Source: Blastococcus sp. URHD0036 (lineage in GTDB: Bacteria > Actinomycetota > Actinomycetes > Mycobacteriales > Geodermatophilaceae). Taken from it: DNA of 64,000 bases. The stretch covers positions 263,561-327,560 of the forward strand of contig NZ_KL370778.1 in the NCBI RefSeq assembly GCF_000701365.1. The letters run 5' to 3'. The position numbers and the translations under genes are program-made. Below the pieces are notes generated by a model. It ran no database searches and was not told where the DNA came from. It was given only the letters and a program-made list of their open reading frames with translations. Below, piece by piece: positions 37,915 through 46,923 of the stretch. Each line of letters begins with the position of its first letter. Position 1 is the stretch's first letter.

Positions 37915-39249
37915 GTGCGACGAGAGGCCAGCGTGCTCCACCTGGACCTCGACGCCTTCTTCGCCGCCGTCGAGCAGCGGGACAAGCCCTCGCTGCGCGG
38001 CCGCCCCGTCGTCGTCGGCGGGGTGGGCGGCCGCGGCGTCGTCGCGACCGCCTCCTACGAGGCGCGGGCGTTCGGCGCCCGGTCGGCGATGTCCACCGCG
38101 GAGGCCCGGCGCCGCTGCCCCGCGGGGACGGCGTTCCTGGGCGGCCGGTTCGCGGCCTACCGGGCCACGTCGGAGGTCGTGATGGGGCTGCTGCGCGAGC
38201 TGTCCCCGCTGGTGGAGCCGGTGTCGATCGACGAGGCGTACGTGGACCTCGCGGCCGGCCCGGCCGCCGACCTGTCGGTCGAGGGTGTGACGGAACTGGC
38301 CCGGGACCTCAAGGAGCGGATCGCGGCGGCGACCGGCGGGGTGACCGGGTCGGTGGGCATCGGCAGCTCGAAGCTGATGGCCAAGCTCGGGTCGGAGATG
38401 GACAAGCCCGACGGCCTGGTCGTCGTGCCGCCGGGCACGGAACTCGAGCTGCTCCACCCGCTGCCCGTGACGTCCCTCGGCGGGGTCGGGCCGGCGACCG
38501 CCGAGCGGCTGCACGCGGTCGGGATCCGGACCGTCGGCGATCTCGCCGCCCGCTCACTGCCCGACCTCGTCGCGCTGGCCGGCCGGGCGCACGGCACGGG
38601 GCTCTACCAGCTGGCCCGCGCCGAGGACGACCGCGCCGTCGTCGCCGACCGGGAGACCAAGTCGGTCTCGGCCGAGGAGACCTTCGAGCGGGACCTGACC
38701 GACCGGACCCTGCTGGGCCGCGAGATCGACGCGATGGCCGCCCGCGTCGGGGGGCGGCTGCGGGCGGCCGCCTACTCCGGTCGCACGGTGACCCTCAAGC
38801 TCCGCCGCTACGACTTCACGACGCTGACCCGCTCGCAGACGCTGCCGCAGCCCACCGACGACTCCCGGCTGATCGCCGGCATCGCGCAGCGGCTGCTCGA
38901 CGAGGCAGGCACCGCCGGTGGCCTGCGGCTGCTCGGCGTCGGCGTCTCCGGGCTCTCCCTCTACGCGCAGGGCGACCTGTTCGCCGAGGAGCCCACCGAC
39001 GCGGCTCCTCCGGCGGAGGGTGCCGCGCCGGCCGTCGCCGAGCCCGAGCCGGAGCTGCCCGCGGAGCGCCGGTGGTGGCCGGGGCAGGACGTGCGGCACG
39101 ACGAGCTCGGTCCGGGCTGGGTGTGGGGTCGCGGCATCGGGCGGGTCACCGTGCGGTTCGAGGGGCCCCTGACCCCGCCCGGGCCGGTGCGCACCTTCCC
39201 CGCCGACGACCCTGAGCTGCACCCCGCCGACCCGCCGGACTGGCGGTGA
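37915..39249 (+). CDS. dinB: DNA polymerase IV (Y family)
   Basis: Translesion polymerase, 444 residues from a GTG. HLDLDAFFAAVEQ and SIDEAYVDL carry the three catalytic acids; GIGSSKLMAKLGSEMDKP is the typical Y-family fingers/thumb boundary. A C-terminal extension (about 355-444) with the PGQDVRHDELGPGWVWG segment occurs in actinobacterial DinB. The GTG follows GAGAAT by exactly six bases, pointing to a leaderless transcript, though GGGAG could also act. No SOS box was seen. Confidence 0.94.
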   Translation: MRREASVLHLDLDAFFAAVEQRDKPSLRGRPVVVGGVGGRGVVATASYEARAFGARSAMSTAEARRRCPAGTAFLGGRFAAYRATSEVVMGLLRELSPLVEPVSIDEAYVDLAAGPAADLSVEGVTELARDLKERIAAATGGVTGSVGIGSSKLMAKLGSEMDKPDGLVVVPPGTELELLHPLPVTSLGGVGPATAERLHAVGIRTVGDLAARSLPDLVALAGRAHGTGLYQLARAEDDRAVVADRETKSVSAEETFERDLTDRTLLGREIDAMAARVGGRLRAAAYSGRTVTLKLRRYDFTTLTRSQTLPQPTDDSRLIAGIAQRLLDEAGTAGGLRLLGVGVSGLSLYAQGDLFAEEPTDAAPPAEGAAPAVAEPEPELPAERRWWPGQDVRHDELGPGWVWGRGIGRVTVRFEGPLTPPGPVRTFPADDPELHPADPPDWR

Positions 39250-39273
39250 CCCGCACCGACCCGGTGAGGGGGC

Positions 39274-39768
39274 TCAGCGGTTGTCGCGGGCGGCCTGGCG
39301 GCGCGACCCCTGGGCCCGGCTGGAGGCGTCCCGTTTCACCCCGCCCGTCGTCTTCTCGTGGGCCGGCACCCTCGACTGCCCGCCCGGGAGGGCGGCCTCA
39401 CGGCCGTCGGCGCCCGGGCCGGCGGGGGTCGCGCGGGCGGCGGCCAGCCGCTCCTCCCTGAGCTCCGCGGCCGCGCGACGGGCCAAGACGTCGACCCGTG
39501 TGCTCACCCGGGCCAGGGCGTCCTCGAAGACCTCGGCCTTGTCGGCGTTGCGCCGGTTCTTCGGACGCGCGAAGCCCCGGCCGCCGAGGTCCTCCACCCG
39601 GGCGCTGGCCTGGCGCCGGTAGAGCTTCACGTACTTGGTCCGGGCCCGCCGGATCCGCGTGTGCAGCTCGAGCGTCTCGTCCTCGTCCAGCTCGGCCATG
39701 CGCTCAGGCTCGGTCTCGCGGAGCAGGTCCAGCTCGTCGTCGCGCAGCGTGCTCAGTACAGCGGTCAT
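39274..39768 (-). CDS. Conserved basic helical protein, unknown function
   Basis: 164 residues, ATG with GGAGG five bases upstream. The first 110 residues are mostly helical and charged (RDDELDLLRETEPERMAELDEDE, RIRRARTKYVKLYRRQASARV); the tail is basic and disordered (HEKTTGGVKRDASSRAQGSRRQAARDNR). It may bind nucleic acid, but I do not recognise it. It converges with dinB. Confidence 0.7.
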   Translation of the reverse strand: MTAVLSTLRDDELDLLRETEPERMAELDEDETLELHTRIRRARTKYVKLYRRQASARVEDLGGRGFARPKNRRNADKAEVFEDALARVSTRVDVLARRAAAELREERLAAARATPAGPGADGREAALPGGQSRVPAHEKTTGGVKRDASSRAQGSRRQAARDNR

Positions 39769-39872
39769 CCCGGCCTCCGGACGAGGGGTTCCGATCGGGC
39801 GACGCTAGCCCCGAGGGCGTCCGCGGGGACTCGCCTGATGAGGGTGAGCGGCGTCCGGGAGACGATGGGGGT

Positions 39873-40460
39873 GTGACGGAGCCGAGCGCCTGGGTGCGCA
39901 TCACCGAGGACGACCCCGGCCACTCGGCCCGGTACGTGCAGCGCTTCCGCACGCTCGCCGAGCAGGGCAACGACATCGTCGGCGAGGCGCGGCTGGTCGA
40001 CGCGATGCTGCCGCGCGGCTCCCGCGTGCTCGACGCCGGCTGCGGGCCCGGCCGGATCGGCGGCCACCTGGCCCGCGCCGGTCACCACGTCGTCGGGGTG
40101 GACGTCGACCCGGTGCTGATCGCCGCCGCCGAGGAGGACCACCCCGGTCCGCGCTGGCTGGTGGGCGACCTCGCCGAGCTGGACCTCCCCGACCGGTTCG
40201 ACGCGATCGTCTGCGCCGGCAACGTCGTCACGTTCCTGGCCCCGAGCACCCGCGGGGAGGTGCTGCGCCGGTTCCGTGCCCACCTCGCGCCCGGCGGCCG
40301 GGCCGTCGTCGGCTTCGGTGCCGGCCGCGAGTACGCCTTCGACGACTTCCTGGCCGACGCCGCCGCGGCCGGTCTGACGCCGTCACTGCTGCTCTCCACC
40401 TGGCACCTGCACCCGTTCACCACGGAGTCGGACTTCCTGGTCGCCGTCCTCACCGCCTGA
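39873..40460 (+). CDS. Class I SAM-dependent methyltransferase
   Basis: 195 residues. VLDAGCGPGRIGGHLA is motif I for SAM binding, GVDVDPVLIAAA motif II, and CAGNVVTFL the post-motif. The C-terminus (STWHLHPFTTESDFLVAVL) is typical of the SAM-methyltransferase family conserved in actinobacteria. The GTG follows GACGAT by six bases (leaderless-type). Substrate unknown. Confidence 0.9.
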   Translation: MTEPSAWVRITEDDPGHSARYVQRFRTLAEQGNDIVGEARLVDAMLPRGSRVLDAGCGPGRIGGHLARAGHHVVGVDVDPVLIAAAEEDHPGPRWLVGDLAELDLPDRFDAIVCAGNVVTFLAPSTRGEVLRRFRAHLAPGGRAVVGFGAGREYAFDDFLADAAAAGLTPSLLLSTWHLHPFTTESDFLVAVLTA

Positions 40461-40474
40461 CCTTCCCCTCCCAG

Positions 40475-40517
40475 GCAGAATGGCGGTTCTGCACCGCGCG
40501 GAATGGCGGTTCTGCAC
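40475..40517. repeat. Two direct repeats forming small hairpins between convergent genes
   Basis: GAATGGCGGTTCTGCAC occurs at 40478-40494 and again at 40501-40517. The first unit forms a 6-bp hairpin GCAGAA-TGGCGG-TTCTGC. They lie between the stops of the methyltransferase and the PucR-type regulator and may be a tandem terminator. Confidence 0.55.
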
Positions 40518-40520
40518 GGT

Positions 40521-41699
40521 TCAGGCCGGGAGCGCCAGGGCCAGGGTCAGCTCCAGCACGGTGCGCGGGTCCTCGAGCCGGGTCCCGAACAGGTCCCGGA
40601 GCTGTCCCATCCGGTAGCGCACGGTCTGCGGGTGCACGAAGAGCTCGGCGGCCACCTGGTCGCGCCGGCCCTGGTGCAGCAGCCACGAGCGCAGCGTCTC
40701 GGTGAGCTTCTCCCGCGCCGTGTCCCCGACCCCGTCCAGCGGCGCCAGGACACGCCTCCGGAGGTCGGCCAGCGCGGTGGAGTCCGCGCGCAGCACCAGC
40801 TCGGCCAGCCGCTCCTCGGTGTCCAGCGGTGCGCTGCCCTCGGCGCGCAGGCCGAGCAGGACGGCCCGCTGGACGCGCGCGTGGGAGGTCTGCACCTCCG
40901 CCCACGGCCGCGGCGGGCCGACCACCGCCTCCCGTCCCTCCAGCGCCGTCAGCAGCGCGGCGCGTGCGCGGCCCTCGGCATCGGGGACGAGCAGCACCAC
41001 CCGCTCCGGTCCGGTGGCGCCCTCGGCCGGGTCCTCGGAGCTGACGAGGGTCCGCACGTCGAGCGCCGAGAGCGCGGCCCGGGTGTGCGCCTCCGGCAGC
41101 AGCACGGCGGTCAGGGTGCGCGGCGGCAGCCACTCCGCCTGCTCGGCTGCTGCGGTCAGGTCGCGCAGCGGACGGCCGGCGAGGAGCACGGCCCCGAGGC
41201 GTTCCAGGTTCCGGCGGCGGGCGCGACCGGTGGAGGCGAGCTCGTCGGCGTGGCCGGCGACGCTGGAGGCCGACAGCTGGTCGATGTAGGCGAACACGAG
41301 CTCGGCGAAGCGGGCCAGGCCCGCCGGGGACATCCCGGCGGCCACGGCGGCTCCGCTCATCTGCCGCCAGGAGACCCGGGCCCCGACCCGGTAGGCGGCC
41401 AGCAGCGCATCCATCGACCGGCCGCTGCGGGCCTCGCCGCGGCCCAGCGCGTAGGCGCCGTCCAGAGCAGGCCCCACCGGCCGGCTGGGGTCGGCACCAC
41501 CGGTGGCCAGGCTGAGGAACCCGCCCAGGGCCAGCTGGACGGCCCGGTCGATGGTGCGGCCCATGTCGCCGCTGAAGGCGTCGGCGTAGCTGGGGACCTC
41601 CACGACGATGGTGCGGATCGTCGACTCGGCGACGGCCGGCAGCTGTTCGGTGAGCGCCGCCACGACGTCGGGCGGGAACGGGTACTCGTCCTCGGGCAC
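40521..41699 (-). CDS. PucR/CdaR-type transcriptional regulator
   Basis: 392 residues from a GTG after AGGGGG. A central helical sensor region precedes a C-terminal helix-turn-helix (TLRSWLLHQGRRDQVAAELFVHPQTVRYRMGQLRDLFG), the hallmark of PucR/CdaR proteins. It is divergent from the ferredoxin reductase and DesA3-type desaturase genes, which it may control; similar neighbours occur in other actinobacteria. Effector unknown. Confidence 0.88.
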   Translation of the reverse strand: MPEDEYPFPPDVVAALTEQLPAVAESTIRTIVVEVPSYADAFSGDMGRTIDRAVQLALGGFLSLATGGADPSRPVGPALDGAYALGRGEARSGRSMDALLAAYRVGARVSWRQMSGAAVAAGMSPAGLARFAELVFAYIDQLSASSVAGHADELASTGRARRRNLERLGAVLLAGRPLRDLTAAAEQAEWLPPRTLTAVLLPEAHTRAALSALDVRTLVSSEDPAEGATGPERVVLLVPDAEGRARAALLTALEGREAVVGPPRPWAEVQTSHARVQRAVLLGLRAEGSAPLDTEERLAELVLRADSTALADLRRRVLAPLDGVGDTAREKLTETLRSWLLHQGRRDQVAAELFVHPQTVRYRMGQLRDLFGTRLEDPRTVLELTLALALPA

Positions 41700-41803
41700 G
41701 CAACCCCCTGCTCGGCGTCGGTTGTCTCCTGCGAACAAAGGATGCCAGCCGATTCACGTCGAGGGCACAGGTAGTTGTGCCGCAAACGGGGAAACCTCGA
41801 GAC

Positions 41804-42913
41804 ATGACCGTTACGCAGCCGAGTCCTTCCTCGACCCGGCCCCGACTGGCGGGGCTGCGCGACCGCGTCTTCCGGCTCGCCGAGCTGGCGACCACCCCGC
41901 TCCTGCCGTCGGACTACCTCGACCTGGTCGACCCGCTGCGCTCCGGCGCGGCGCTGCGCGGCCGCATCGAGGCGGTCCACCGGGAGACCCGCGACGCCGC
42001 GACCGTCGTGATCCGGCCGGGCCGCGACTGGCGCCCGCACGTCCCCGGCCAGTACGTCCGCATCGGCATCGACGTCGACGGCGTCCGCCAGTGGCGCGCC
42101 TACTCGATCACCTCGGTGCTCGGCCGGGCCGACGGCTGCTTCACCGTCACGGTGAAGGCCATCCCGGACGGGAAGGTCAGCAACCACCTGGTGCACCGCA
42201 CCGAGCCGGGCACGATCGTCCAGCTCGACCAGGCCACCGGCGAGTTCGTGCTGCCGCAGCAGACGCCCGACAAGGCGCTGTTCGTCACCGCGGGCTCCGG
42301 CATCACGCCCGTGATGGGGATCCTGCGCAACCTGGCCGACGACGTGGCGACCGACGTCGTCCTGATCCACTCCGCGCCCACCGCGGACGACGTCATCTTC
42401 GGCGCCGAGCTGCGCGAGCTGGCCGCCGCCGGGCGCATCCGGCTCGTCGAGCAGCACACCGACACCGACGGGATGCTCGACGCGGCCTCCATCGCCGCTC
42501 TGGTCCCCGACCTGGCCGAGCGCTCCACGTGGGCCTGCGGGCCGCTGCCGATGCTCGAGGCGCTGGAGCAGTACTGGGACGACGCCGGCGTGGCCGACCA
42601 GCTGTACACCGAGCGTTTCCGCCCGGCGATCGTGGCCGGCGACGGCGAGGGCGGCACCGTCACCTTCACCGCCACCGGGACGACGCTCGAGGCCGACGGC
42701 TCCACGCCGATCCTCGACGCCGCCGAGGACGCCGGCGTCCTGATGCCGAGCGGCTGCCGGATGGGCATCTGCTTCGGCTGCGTCCTGCCGCTGCGCGAGG
42801 GCGCCGTGCGCGACCTGCGCACCGGCGAGGTCACCACCGCCGCGCCCGGTGACGGCGTCCTCGTCCAGACCTGCGTCAGCGCCGCTGCCGGCGCCTGCGC
42901 CATCGACCACTGA
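41804..42913 (+). CDS. Ferredoxin reductase-type electron donor for the desaturase
   Basis: 369 residues starting MTVTQPSPSSTR. An FAD-binding part (VPGQYVRIGI, RAYSITS), an NAD-binding part (FVTAGSGITPVMGILR) and a C-terminal plant-type 2Fe-2S domain with cysteines in PSGCRMGICFGCVLP and QTCVSAAAG. It resembles mycobacterial Rv3230c, the reductase that feeds the membrane desaturase DesA3, whose homologue is directly downstream (33 bp). The pair forms a fatty-acyl desaturation operon. Confidence 0.93.
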   Translation: MTVTQPSPSSTRPRLAGLRDRVFRLAELATTPLLPSDYLDLVDPLRSGAALRGRIEAVHRETRDAATVVIRPGRDWRPHVPGQYVRIGIDVDGVRQWRAYSITSVLGRADGCFTVTVKAIPDGKVSNHLVHRTEPGTIVQLDQATGEFVLPQQTPDKALFVTAGSGITPVMGILRNLADDVATDVVLIHSAPTADDVIFGAELRELAAAGRIRLVEQHTDTDGMLDAASIAALVPDLAERSTWACGPLPMLEALEQYWDDAGVADQLYTERFRPAIVAGDGEGGTVTFTATGTTLEADGSTPILDAAEDAGVLMPSGCRMGICFGCVLPLREGAVRDLRTGEVTTAAPGDGVLVQTCVSAAAGACAIDH

Positions 42914-42946
42914 TCGCACCCCGACCCTGAGCTGAGGAGCGACCCC

Positions 42947-44143
42947 ATGACCGTCATCCAGAAGAAGTCCGACAACCCGATCGCGCACCTCACCGCCGAG
43001 GACATCGAGCTGCTGGGCAAGCAGCTCGACGCCATCCGGCAGAGCGTTCTCGACACCCGCGGCGCGGACGACGCCCGCTACATCCGCACCGTCATCGACG
43101 TGCACCGCAAGCTGGAGCTGGGCAGCCGCGCCGTCCTGCTGGCCTCGGGTTTCCCGCCGGCCTGGATCCTCGGCACGATCGGCCTCTCGGTGGCCAAGAT
43201 CCTCGAGAACATGGAGATCGGGCACAACATCCTGCACGGCCAGTGGGACTGGATGCGGGACCCGAAGATCCACTCCACGACGTGGGAGTGGGACATGGCC
43301 AGCCCCGCCGAGCAGTGGAAGCACTCGCACAACCAGCTCCACCACACGTACACGAACGTGATCGGCAAGGACAACGACCTCGGCTACGGGATCATGCGCG
43401 TCGACGAGGACCAGAAGTGGGTGCCGGCCTACCTGGCCCAGCCGCTGTGGAGCTTCATCAACGCCTGCTTCTTCGAGTACGGCATCGCGGCCTACGACCT
43501 GGAGCTCGGCAAGGTCATCGCCAAGGGCGAGACCAAGGACCCGGAGTTCCGTCGCCGCGCCAAGGCGGTGCTGGGCAAGATCGGCCGCCAGGTGCGCAAG
43601 GACTACGTGATCCACCCGCTGCTGTCCGGCCCGAACTTCGTGCCCACCCTCGCGGCGAACTTCGTCGCCAACGTCGTCCGCAACCTGTGGTCGAACTCGG
43701 TCATCCTGTGCGGGCACTTCCCCGAGGGCGTCGAGACGTTCGAGAAGCGCTCGATCGACGGCGAGACCAAGGGCGAGTGGTACGTGCGGCAGATGCTCGG
43801 CTCCGCGAACATCTCCGGCTCCAAGGCCATGCACCTCATGACCGGGAACCTGTCGCACCAGATCGAGCACCACCTGTTCCCGGACCTGCCGAGCAACCGG
43901 TACGCCGAGATCGCGCCGCAGGTGAAGGCGCTGTTCGACGAGTACGGCCTGAACTACCACGCGGCGCCGCTGCCGAAGCAGGTCTACTCGGCCTGGCACA
44001 AGATCTTCCGGCTCTCGCTGCCCAACGGCTGGCTGGACAACACGACGCCGAAGAACCTGCCGTCGCAGCTGGGAAAGCTGTGGAGGATGTCGACCGGCCC
44101 CAAGGCGCGCCGCCGCCTGCTGCTGCAGGCCGAGGCCGCGTAG
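42947..44143 (+). CDS. DesA3-like membrane acyl-CoA delta-9 desaturase
   Basis: 398 residues. Three histidine boxes bind the di-iron centre: GHNILHGQ, HSHNQLHH and HQIEHH. Hydrophobic segments (VLLASGFPPAWILGTIG and later ones) anchor it in the membrane. It introduces a double bond into stearoyl-CoA, adjusting membrane fluidity, with electrons from the preceding reductase. ATG with GAGGAG upstream. A strong terminator follows. Confidence 0.94.
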   Translation: MTVIQKKSDNPIAHLTAEDIELLGKQLDAIRQSVLDTRGADDARYIRTVIDVHRKLELGSRAVLLASGFPPAWILGTIGLSVAKILENMEIGHNILHGQWDWMRDPKIHSTTWEWDMASPAEQWKHSHNQLHHTYTNVIGKDNDLGYGIMRVDEDQKWVPAYLAQPLWSFINACFFEYGIAAYDLELGKVIAKGETKDPEFRRRAKAVLGKIGRQVRKDYVIHPLLSGPNFVPTLAANFVANVVRNLWSNSVILCGHFPEGVETFEKRSIDGETKGEWYVRQMLGSANISGSKAMHLMTGNLSHQIEHHLFPDLPSNRYAEIAPQVKALFDEYGLNYHAAPLPKQVYSAWHKIFRLSLPNGWLDNTTPKNLPSQLGKLWRMSTGPKARRRLLLQAEAA

Positions 44144-44157
44144 GCCCGCACCGTCGT

Positions 44158-44200
44158 ACGCCCGTGGCCCGGAACGCTCGTCGTTCCGGGCCACGGGCGT
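44158..44200. terminator. Strong 19-bp hairpin between convergent genes
   Basis: Perfect 19-bp arms from 44158 to 44176 and 44182 to 44200, with core CCCGTGGCCCGGAACG, around the loop CTCGT. Its right arm abuts the stop of the NAD-kinase-like gene, so it can end both the desaturase operon and the opposite operon. Confidence 0.85.
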
Positions 44201-45079
44201 TCAGATGAGCTGGAGCTGCCGCGCGGACCGGCGGACGGTGACCCGCTGACCCCAGGAGAGGGTCAGCCGGTCGGCCTCGAGCCCGTCGCCGAAGACCACC
44301 AGGCCGTCGGACTCCACCGACAGCTCCAGAGCCCCCTCAGCGGCGAGCAGACCCTCGGTGCACGTCGTCCCCGTGGCCGGTGACGGCCAGGCCTCCCGCA
44401 CGAACCAGGCCAGTGCCGGGTCGGTCGGCGCCGGCAGCGGCAGCGCGCTGTGCCGCTCCAGCCAGGCCGACCGGCACCAGCCCGTCGCACCGGTGCCGGT
44501 GGAGACCAGCACGCCGGACGACGCCTGGCGCTCCGGCTCCCCGCCCGGTGCCGTCAGGCGGTAGCGGGCCGTCTGGTGGCTCGGCGAGCCGAGGTACACC
44601 TCGTTGAGCGCCCGCAGCACCTGCCCGTCGTCGCTGACCGCCTCCACCATCGTCAGCGGCGTCGGCCGCGGCCGACGCCGCAGCAGGGCCGCGACGTCGT
44701 CGGGCCGGTGCCGGACCAGGACGCCCGGGTTGCGGCCGGGCTCGGGATCGACCCCGATCACCGGCTGACCGTCCAGGTACTTGGCGACGTTGGCGACCAG
44801 TCCGTCCTGCCCCACGACCAGGACGACGTCGTCCGGGGCGAACAGGAAGCGGGACAGGTCGGCCCGCTCCACGCTGCCCCTCCGCCAGTCCACCGGGATG
44901 GCCGCGGTGGCCGTGGCCAGTGCCCGGGCCTGGACGGCGTCGCGTTCGGTGACCTCGGCGATGTCGCGGCCCCGCGTGTGCAGGAAGAACGCCGCCTGGG
45001 CCGCCGTGCCGTGCCGGGCGACGAGCTCCCGCAGCTCGGTGCTGCGGGAGACCACCACCACCCGGGGCGCCAGGCTCAC
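44201..45079 (-). CDS. NAD-kinase-fold protein with altered GGDG motif
   Basis: 292 residues. The N-terminal half has [14 protein letters not shown] and [20 protein letters not shown], the place where NAD kinases have GGDG; here it reads [19 protein letters not shown] and STGTGATGW match the NE and TPTGSTAY motifs, and the end ([20 protein letters not shown]) fits the C-terminal fold. The fold call is strong, but the enzyme activity is uncertain. Its GTG overlaps the SPFH stop (GTGA), so the two are coupled; their divergent partner is an NrtR-type regulator, which supports a link to NAD(P). Confidence 0.8.
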   Translation of the reverse strand: MSLAPRVVVVSRSTELRELVARHGTAAQAAFFLHTRGRDIAEVTERDAVQARALATATAAIPVDWRRGSVERADLSRFLFAPDDVVLVVGQDGLVANVAKYLDGQPVIGVDPEPGRNPGVLVRHRPDDVAALLRRRPRPTPLTMVEAVSDDGQVLRALNEVYLGSPSHQTARYRLTAPGGEPERQASSGVLVSTGTGATGWCRSAWLERHSALPLPAPTDPALAWFVREAWPSPATGTTCTEGLLAAEGALELSVESDGLVVFGDGLEADRLTLSWGQRVTVRRSARQLQLI

Positions 45080-46074
45080 CGGGCACCGCCGAGCTTGGCC
45101 AGTACCGGGGCCAGCAGGTCGGGGGTGAGCACGAGGCTCTCGATCTGCGGCAGGTTCTTCGCCAGGTCGGCTGCGGCCAGGGCGAGGAGCACGTCCGGGG
45201 CCACATCGGCGTGCGCGGCCAGGTAGGCCGCCGTGGCGTCGGCACGCGCGGCGCCGGCCAGCCGCTCGGCGTCCGCCCGGACCTGGGCCTCCCGCTGTTC
45301 CCGGTGGGCCCGGGCCTCGCTGGCCACCTCCGCGGCGGCCGCCGCCTGCTCGGCCTCCCGGCGGGCGTTGACGCCTCGTTGCCCGACCAGCTCCTCCTCG
45401 CGGCGGGCCAGCTCGATCTGGTTCGCCAGTTCGTTCTCGCTGATCGCCCGCTCGCGCTCCACGGCCAGGGCACGGCGCTCGTAGGTGGCCCGGTCGGCCT
45501 CCTGCTGGACCCGCTCGCGGGTGGGGGTCTGCAGCGCCCGCTCGACGTCGGCCTCGGGCCGGACGGCGACCACGCGCACCCCGATGACCGCGATGCCGGT
45601 CTCCGCCAGCCGGACGTCAGCGACCAGCCCCCGCTCCACGGCCTGCCGGACGGGAGCCACCCCGCCGGTGAGCGCGGTGGCGAGGTCCACGGTGGTCAGC
45701 AGGTCGAGCGCGTGCTGCTGGGCCGACTCGGTGAGCAGGCCGGCGACCTGCTCCAGGGGGGTGCCCCGCCAGCGGCCGGTGCCCGGGTCGATCGAGAAGT
45801 CCACCCGGGCGGCGGCGAGGCCGGGGTCGACGACGCGGAAGGTCAGCGTCATCTGCACGGTGGCGTCCTGGAAGTCCGCCGTCCGGGCGTGGAACAGCAG
45901 CGGCAGTTCGCGGTCGTCGACCGGGATCTCCGAGAGGACCGCCGAGAGGGGCCGGAACCAGAAGCTCGCTCCGGTCGCCGCCTGCACGACGCGGCCGTTG
46001 CGGACGCTGAGCACGTGCGCCGTCGCGCTGCTGCGCAGGTGGCGGACGAAGGGGTAGCGGGTGATGTCGGCCAT
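45076..46074 (-). CDS. Soluble SPFH-domain protein
   Basis: 332 residues, ATG with GGGAGG upstream. An SPFH/band-7 domain (about 15-190, [24 protein letters not shown]) is followed by a helical Ala/Arg/Glu-rich segment (about 190-290) and an Ala-rich end ([24 protein letters not shown]). There is no membrane anchor, unlike the flotillin at 35703-37235. It is coupled by overlap to the NAD-kinase-fold gene and divergent from the Nudix regulator. Confidence 0.82.
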   Translation of the reverse strand: MADITRYPFVRHLRSSATAHVLSVRNGRVVQAATGASFWFRPLSAVLSEIPVDDRELPLLFHARTADFQDATVQMTLTFRVVDPGLAAARVDFSIDPGTGRWRGTPLEQVAGLLTESAQQHALDLLTTVDLATALTGGVAPVRQAVERGLVADVRLAETGIAVIGVRVVAVRPEADVERALQTPTRERVQQEADRATYERRALAVERERAISENELANQIELARREEELVGQRGVNARREAEQAAAAAEVASEARAHREQREAQVRADAERLAGAARADATAAYLAAHADVAPDVLLALAAADLAKNLPQIESLVLTPDLLAPVLAKLGGAR

Positions 46075-46094
46075 CGGGGCCTCCCTCGGAGTTG

Positions 46095-46115
46095 TTGTCG
46101 TCGGACTGACGATAA
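46095..46115. promoter_or_regulatory. Operator-like inverted repeat 1 (likely NrtR)
   Basis: TTGTCGTC-N5-GACGATAA. With repeat 2 it is the paired site between the divergent SPFH operon and the NrtR-type gene. The arms TCGTC and GACGA match repeat 2 exactly. The centres are 34 bp apart, about three helical turns. Confidence 0.65.
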
Positions 46116-46128
46116 GCGGCTGCCACGC

Positions 46129-46149
46129 TTGTCGTCAAGCTGACGATTT
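46129..46149. promoter_or_regulatory. Operator-like inverted repeat 2 (likely NrtR)
   Basis: TTGTCGTC-N5-GACGATTT, six bases before the TAGGCT -10 box of the Nudix regulator, so it covers the -35 region and could give autorepression. Confidence 0.65.
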
Positions 46150-46154
46150 CTCGA

Positions 46155-46160
46155 TAGGCT
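46155..46160 (+). promoter_or_regulatory. Likely -10 box of the NrtR-type gene (leaderless)
   Basis: TAGGCT followed by six bases and the GTG at 46167; no ribosome site is visible. Confidence 0.6.
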
Positions 46161-46166
46161 CGTGTC

Positions 46167-46865
46167 GTGGCTGTCTACGACCCCGGCGCCTTCCCCCCGG
46201 TGGCGGTGACGGTGGACCTCGTCGTCCTCACCGTCCGGGAGGGCCGGCTGTGCGTGCTCGTCGTCCGCCGGGGCGAGGAGCCGTTCGCCGGGCAGGAGGC
46301 ACTCCCCGGGGGGTTCGTGCACCCGGACGAGGACCTGCTGGCCGCTGCCCAGCGCGAGCTGGCCGAGGAGACCGGGCTGACGCCGGGGGCCGCGCACCTG
46401 GAGCAGCTGGCCTCGTACGGAGCGCCGAACCGCGATCCGCGGATGCGGGTGATCACGGTCGCCCACCTGGCGCTGGTCGCGGACCTGCCCGAGCCGCGGG
46501 CCGGCAGCGACGCGACCGCGGCGCGGTGGGCGCCCGTGGACGAGGTGTCGCCCGGCCTCGCGTTCGACCACGACCGGGTGCTCGCCGACGGGGTGATCCG
46601 GGCGCGGGCGAAGCTCGAGTACACCGCGCTGGCGTCGTCGTTCTGCGGGCCGGCGTTCACGGTCGCCGAGCTGCGAAGGGTCTACGAGGCGGTGTGGGGC
46701 CGGCCGCTGGACCCGCGGAACTTCCACCGGAAGGTCACCGGTGCCGCCGGCTTCCTGGAGCCGACGGGGGAGCTGACGACCCGGGACGGCGGCCGGCCGG
46801 CCCAGCTCTACCGCCAGGGCACCGCCGCGGCCCTGTACCCGCCGCTGCTGCGCTCCGAGAACTGA
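46167..46865 (+). CDS. NrtR-family Nudix transcriptional regulator
   Basis: 232 residues from GTG. The N-terminal Nudix domain has a complete box GGFVHPDE-x7-RELAEETGL, so it could still hydrolyse ADP-ribose-like compounds. The C-terminal winged helix ([27 protein letters not shown]) is typical of NrtR proteins, which sense ADP-ribose and control NAD synthesis in other bacteria. Two inverted repeats precede it. The divergent SPFH and NAD-kinase-fold operon is its likely target; classical nad genes are not nearby. Confidence 0.9.
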   Translation: MAVYDPGAFPPVAVTVDLVVLTVREGRLCVLVVRRGEEPFAGQEALPGGFVHPDEDLLAAAQRELAEETGLTPGAAHLEQLASYGAPNRDPRMRVITVAHLALVADLPEPRAGSDATAARWAPVDEVSPGLAFDHDRVLADGVIRARAKLEYTALASSFCGPAFTVAELRRVYEAVWGRPLDPRNFHRKVTGAAGFLEPTGELTTRDGGRPAQLYRQGTAAALYPPLLRSEN

Positions 46866-46894
46866 CCACCGGCCCGGCCAGCGACTCCCCCGTG

Positions 46895-46908
46895 CTCCAC
46901 GTGGAACG
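46895..46908. other. parS-like site D (one mismatch)
   Basis: GCTCCACGTGGAAC, 13 of 14 bases of sites A-C, between the convergent NrtR-type gene and the sixth chemoreceptor gene. Confidence 0.5.
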
Positions 46909-46923
46909 TCCCCCGGAGCGGCC

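Noticed and set aside
40475-40517. Short direct repeats considered as a CRISPR remnant
   Set aside because: Only two units, no spacers of regular length and no cas genes; the small hairpins fit a terminator better.
42520-42533. Fifth parS-like site (GCTCCACGTGGGCC)
   Set aside because: The right half diverges at three positions; too weak to count.
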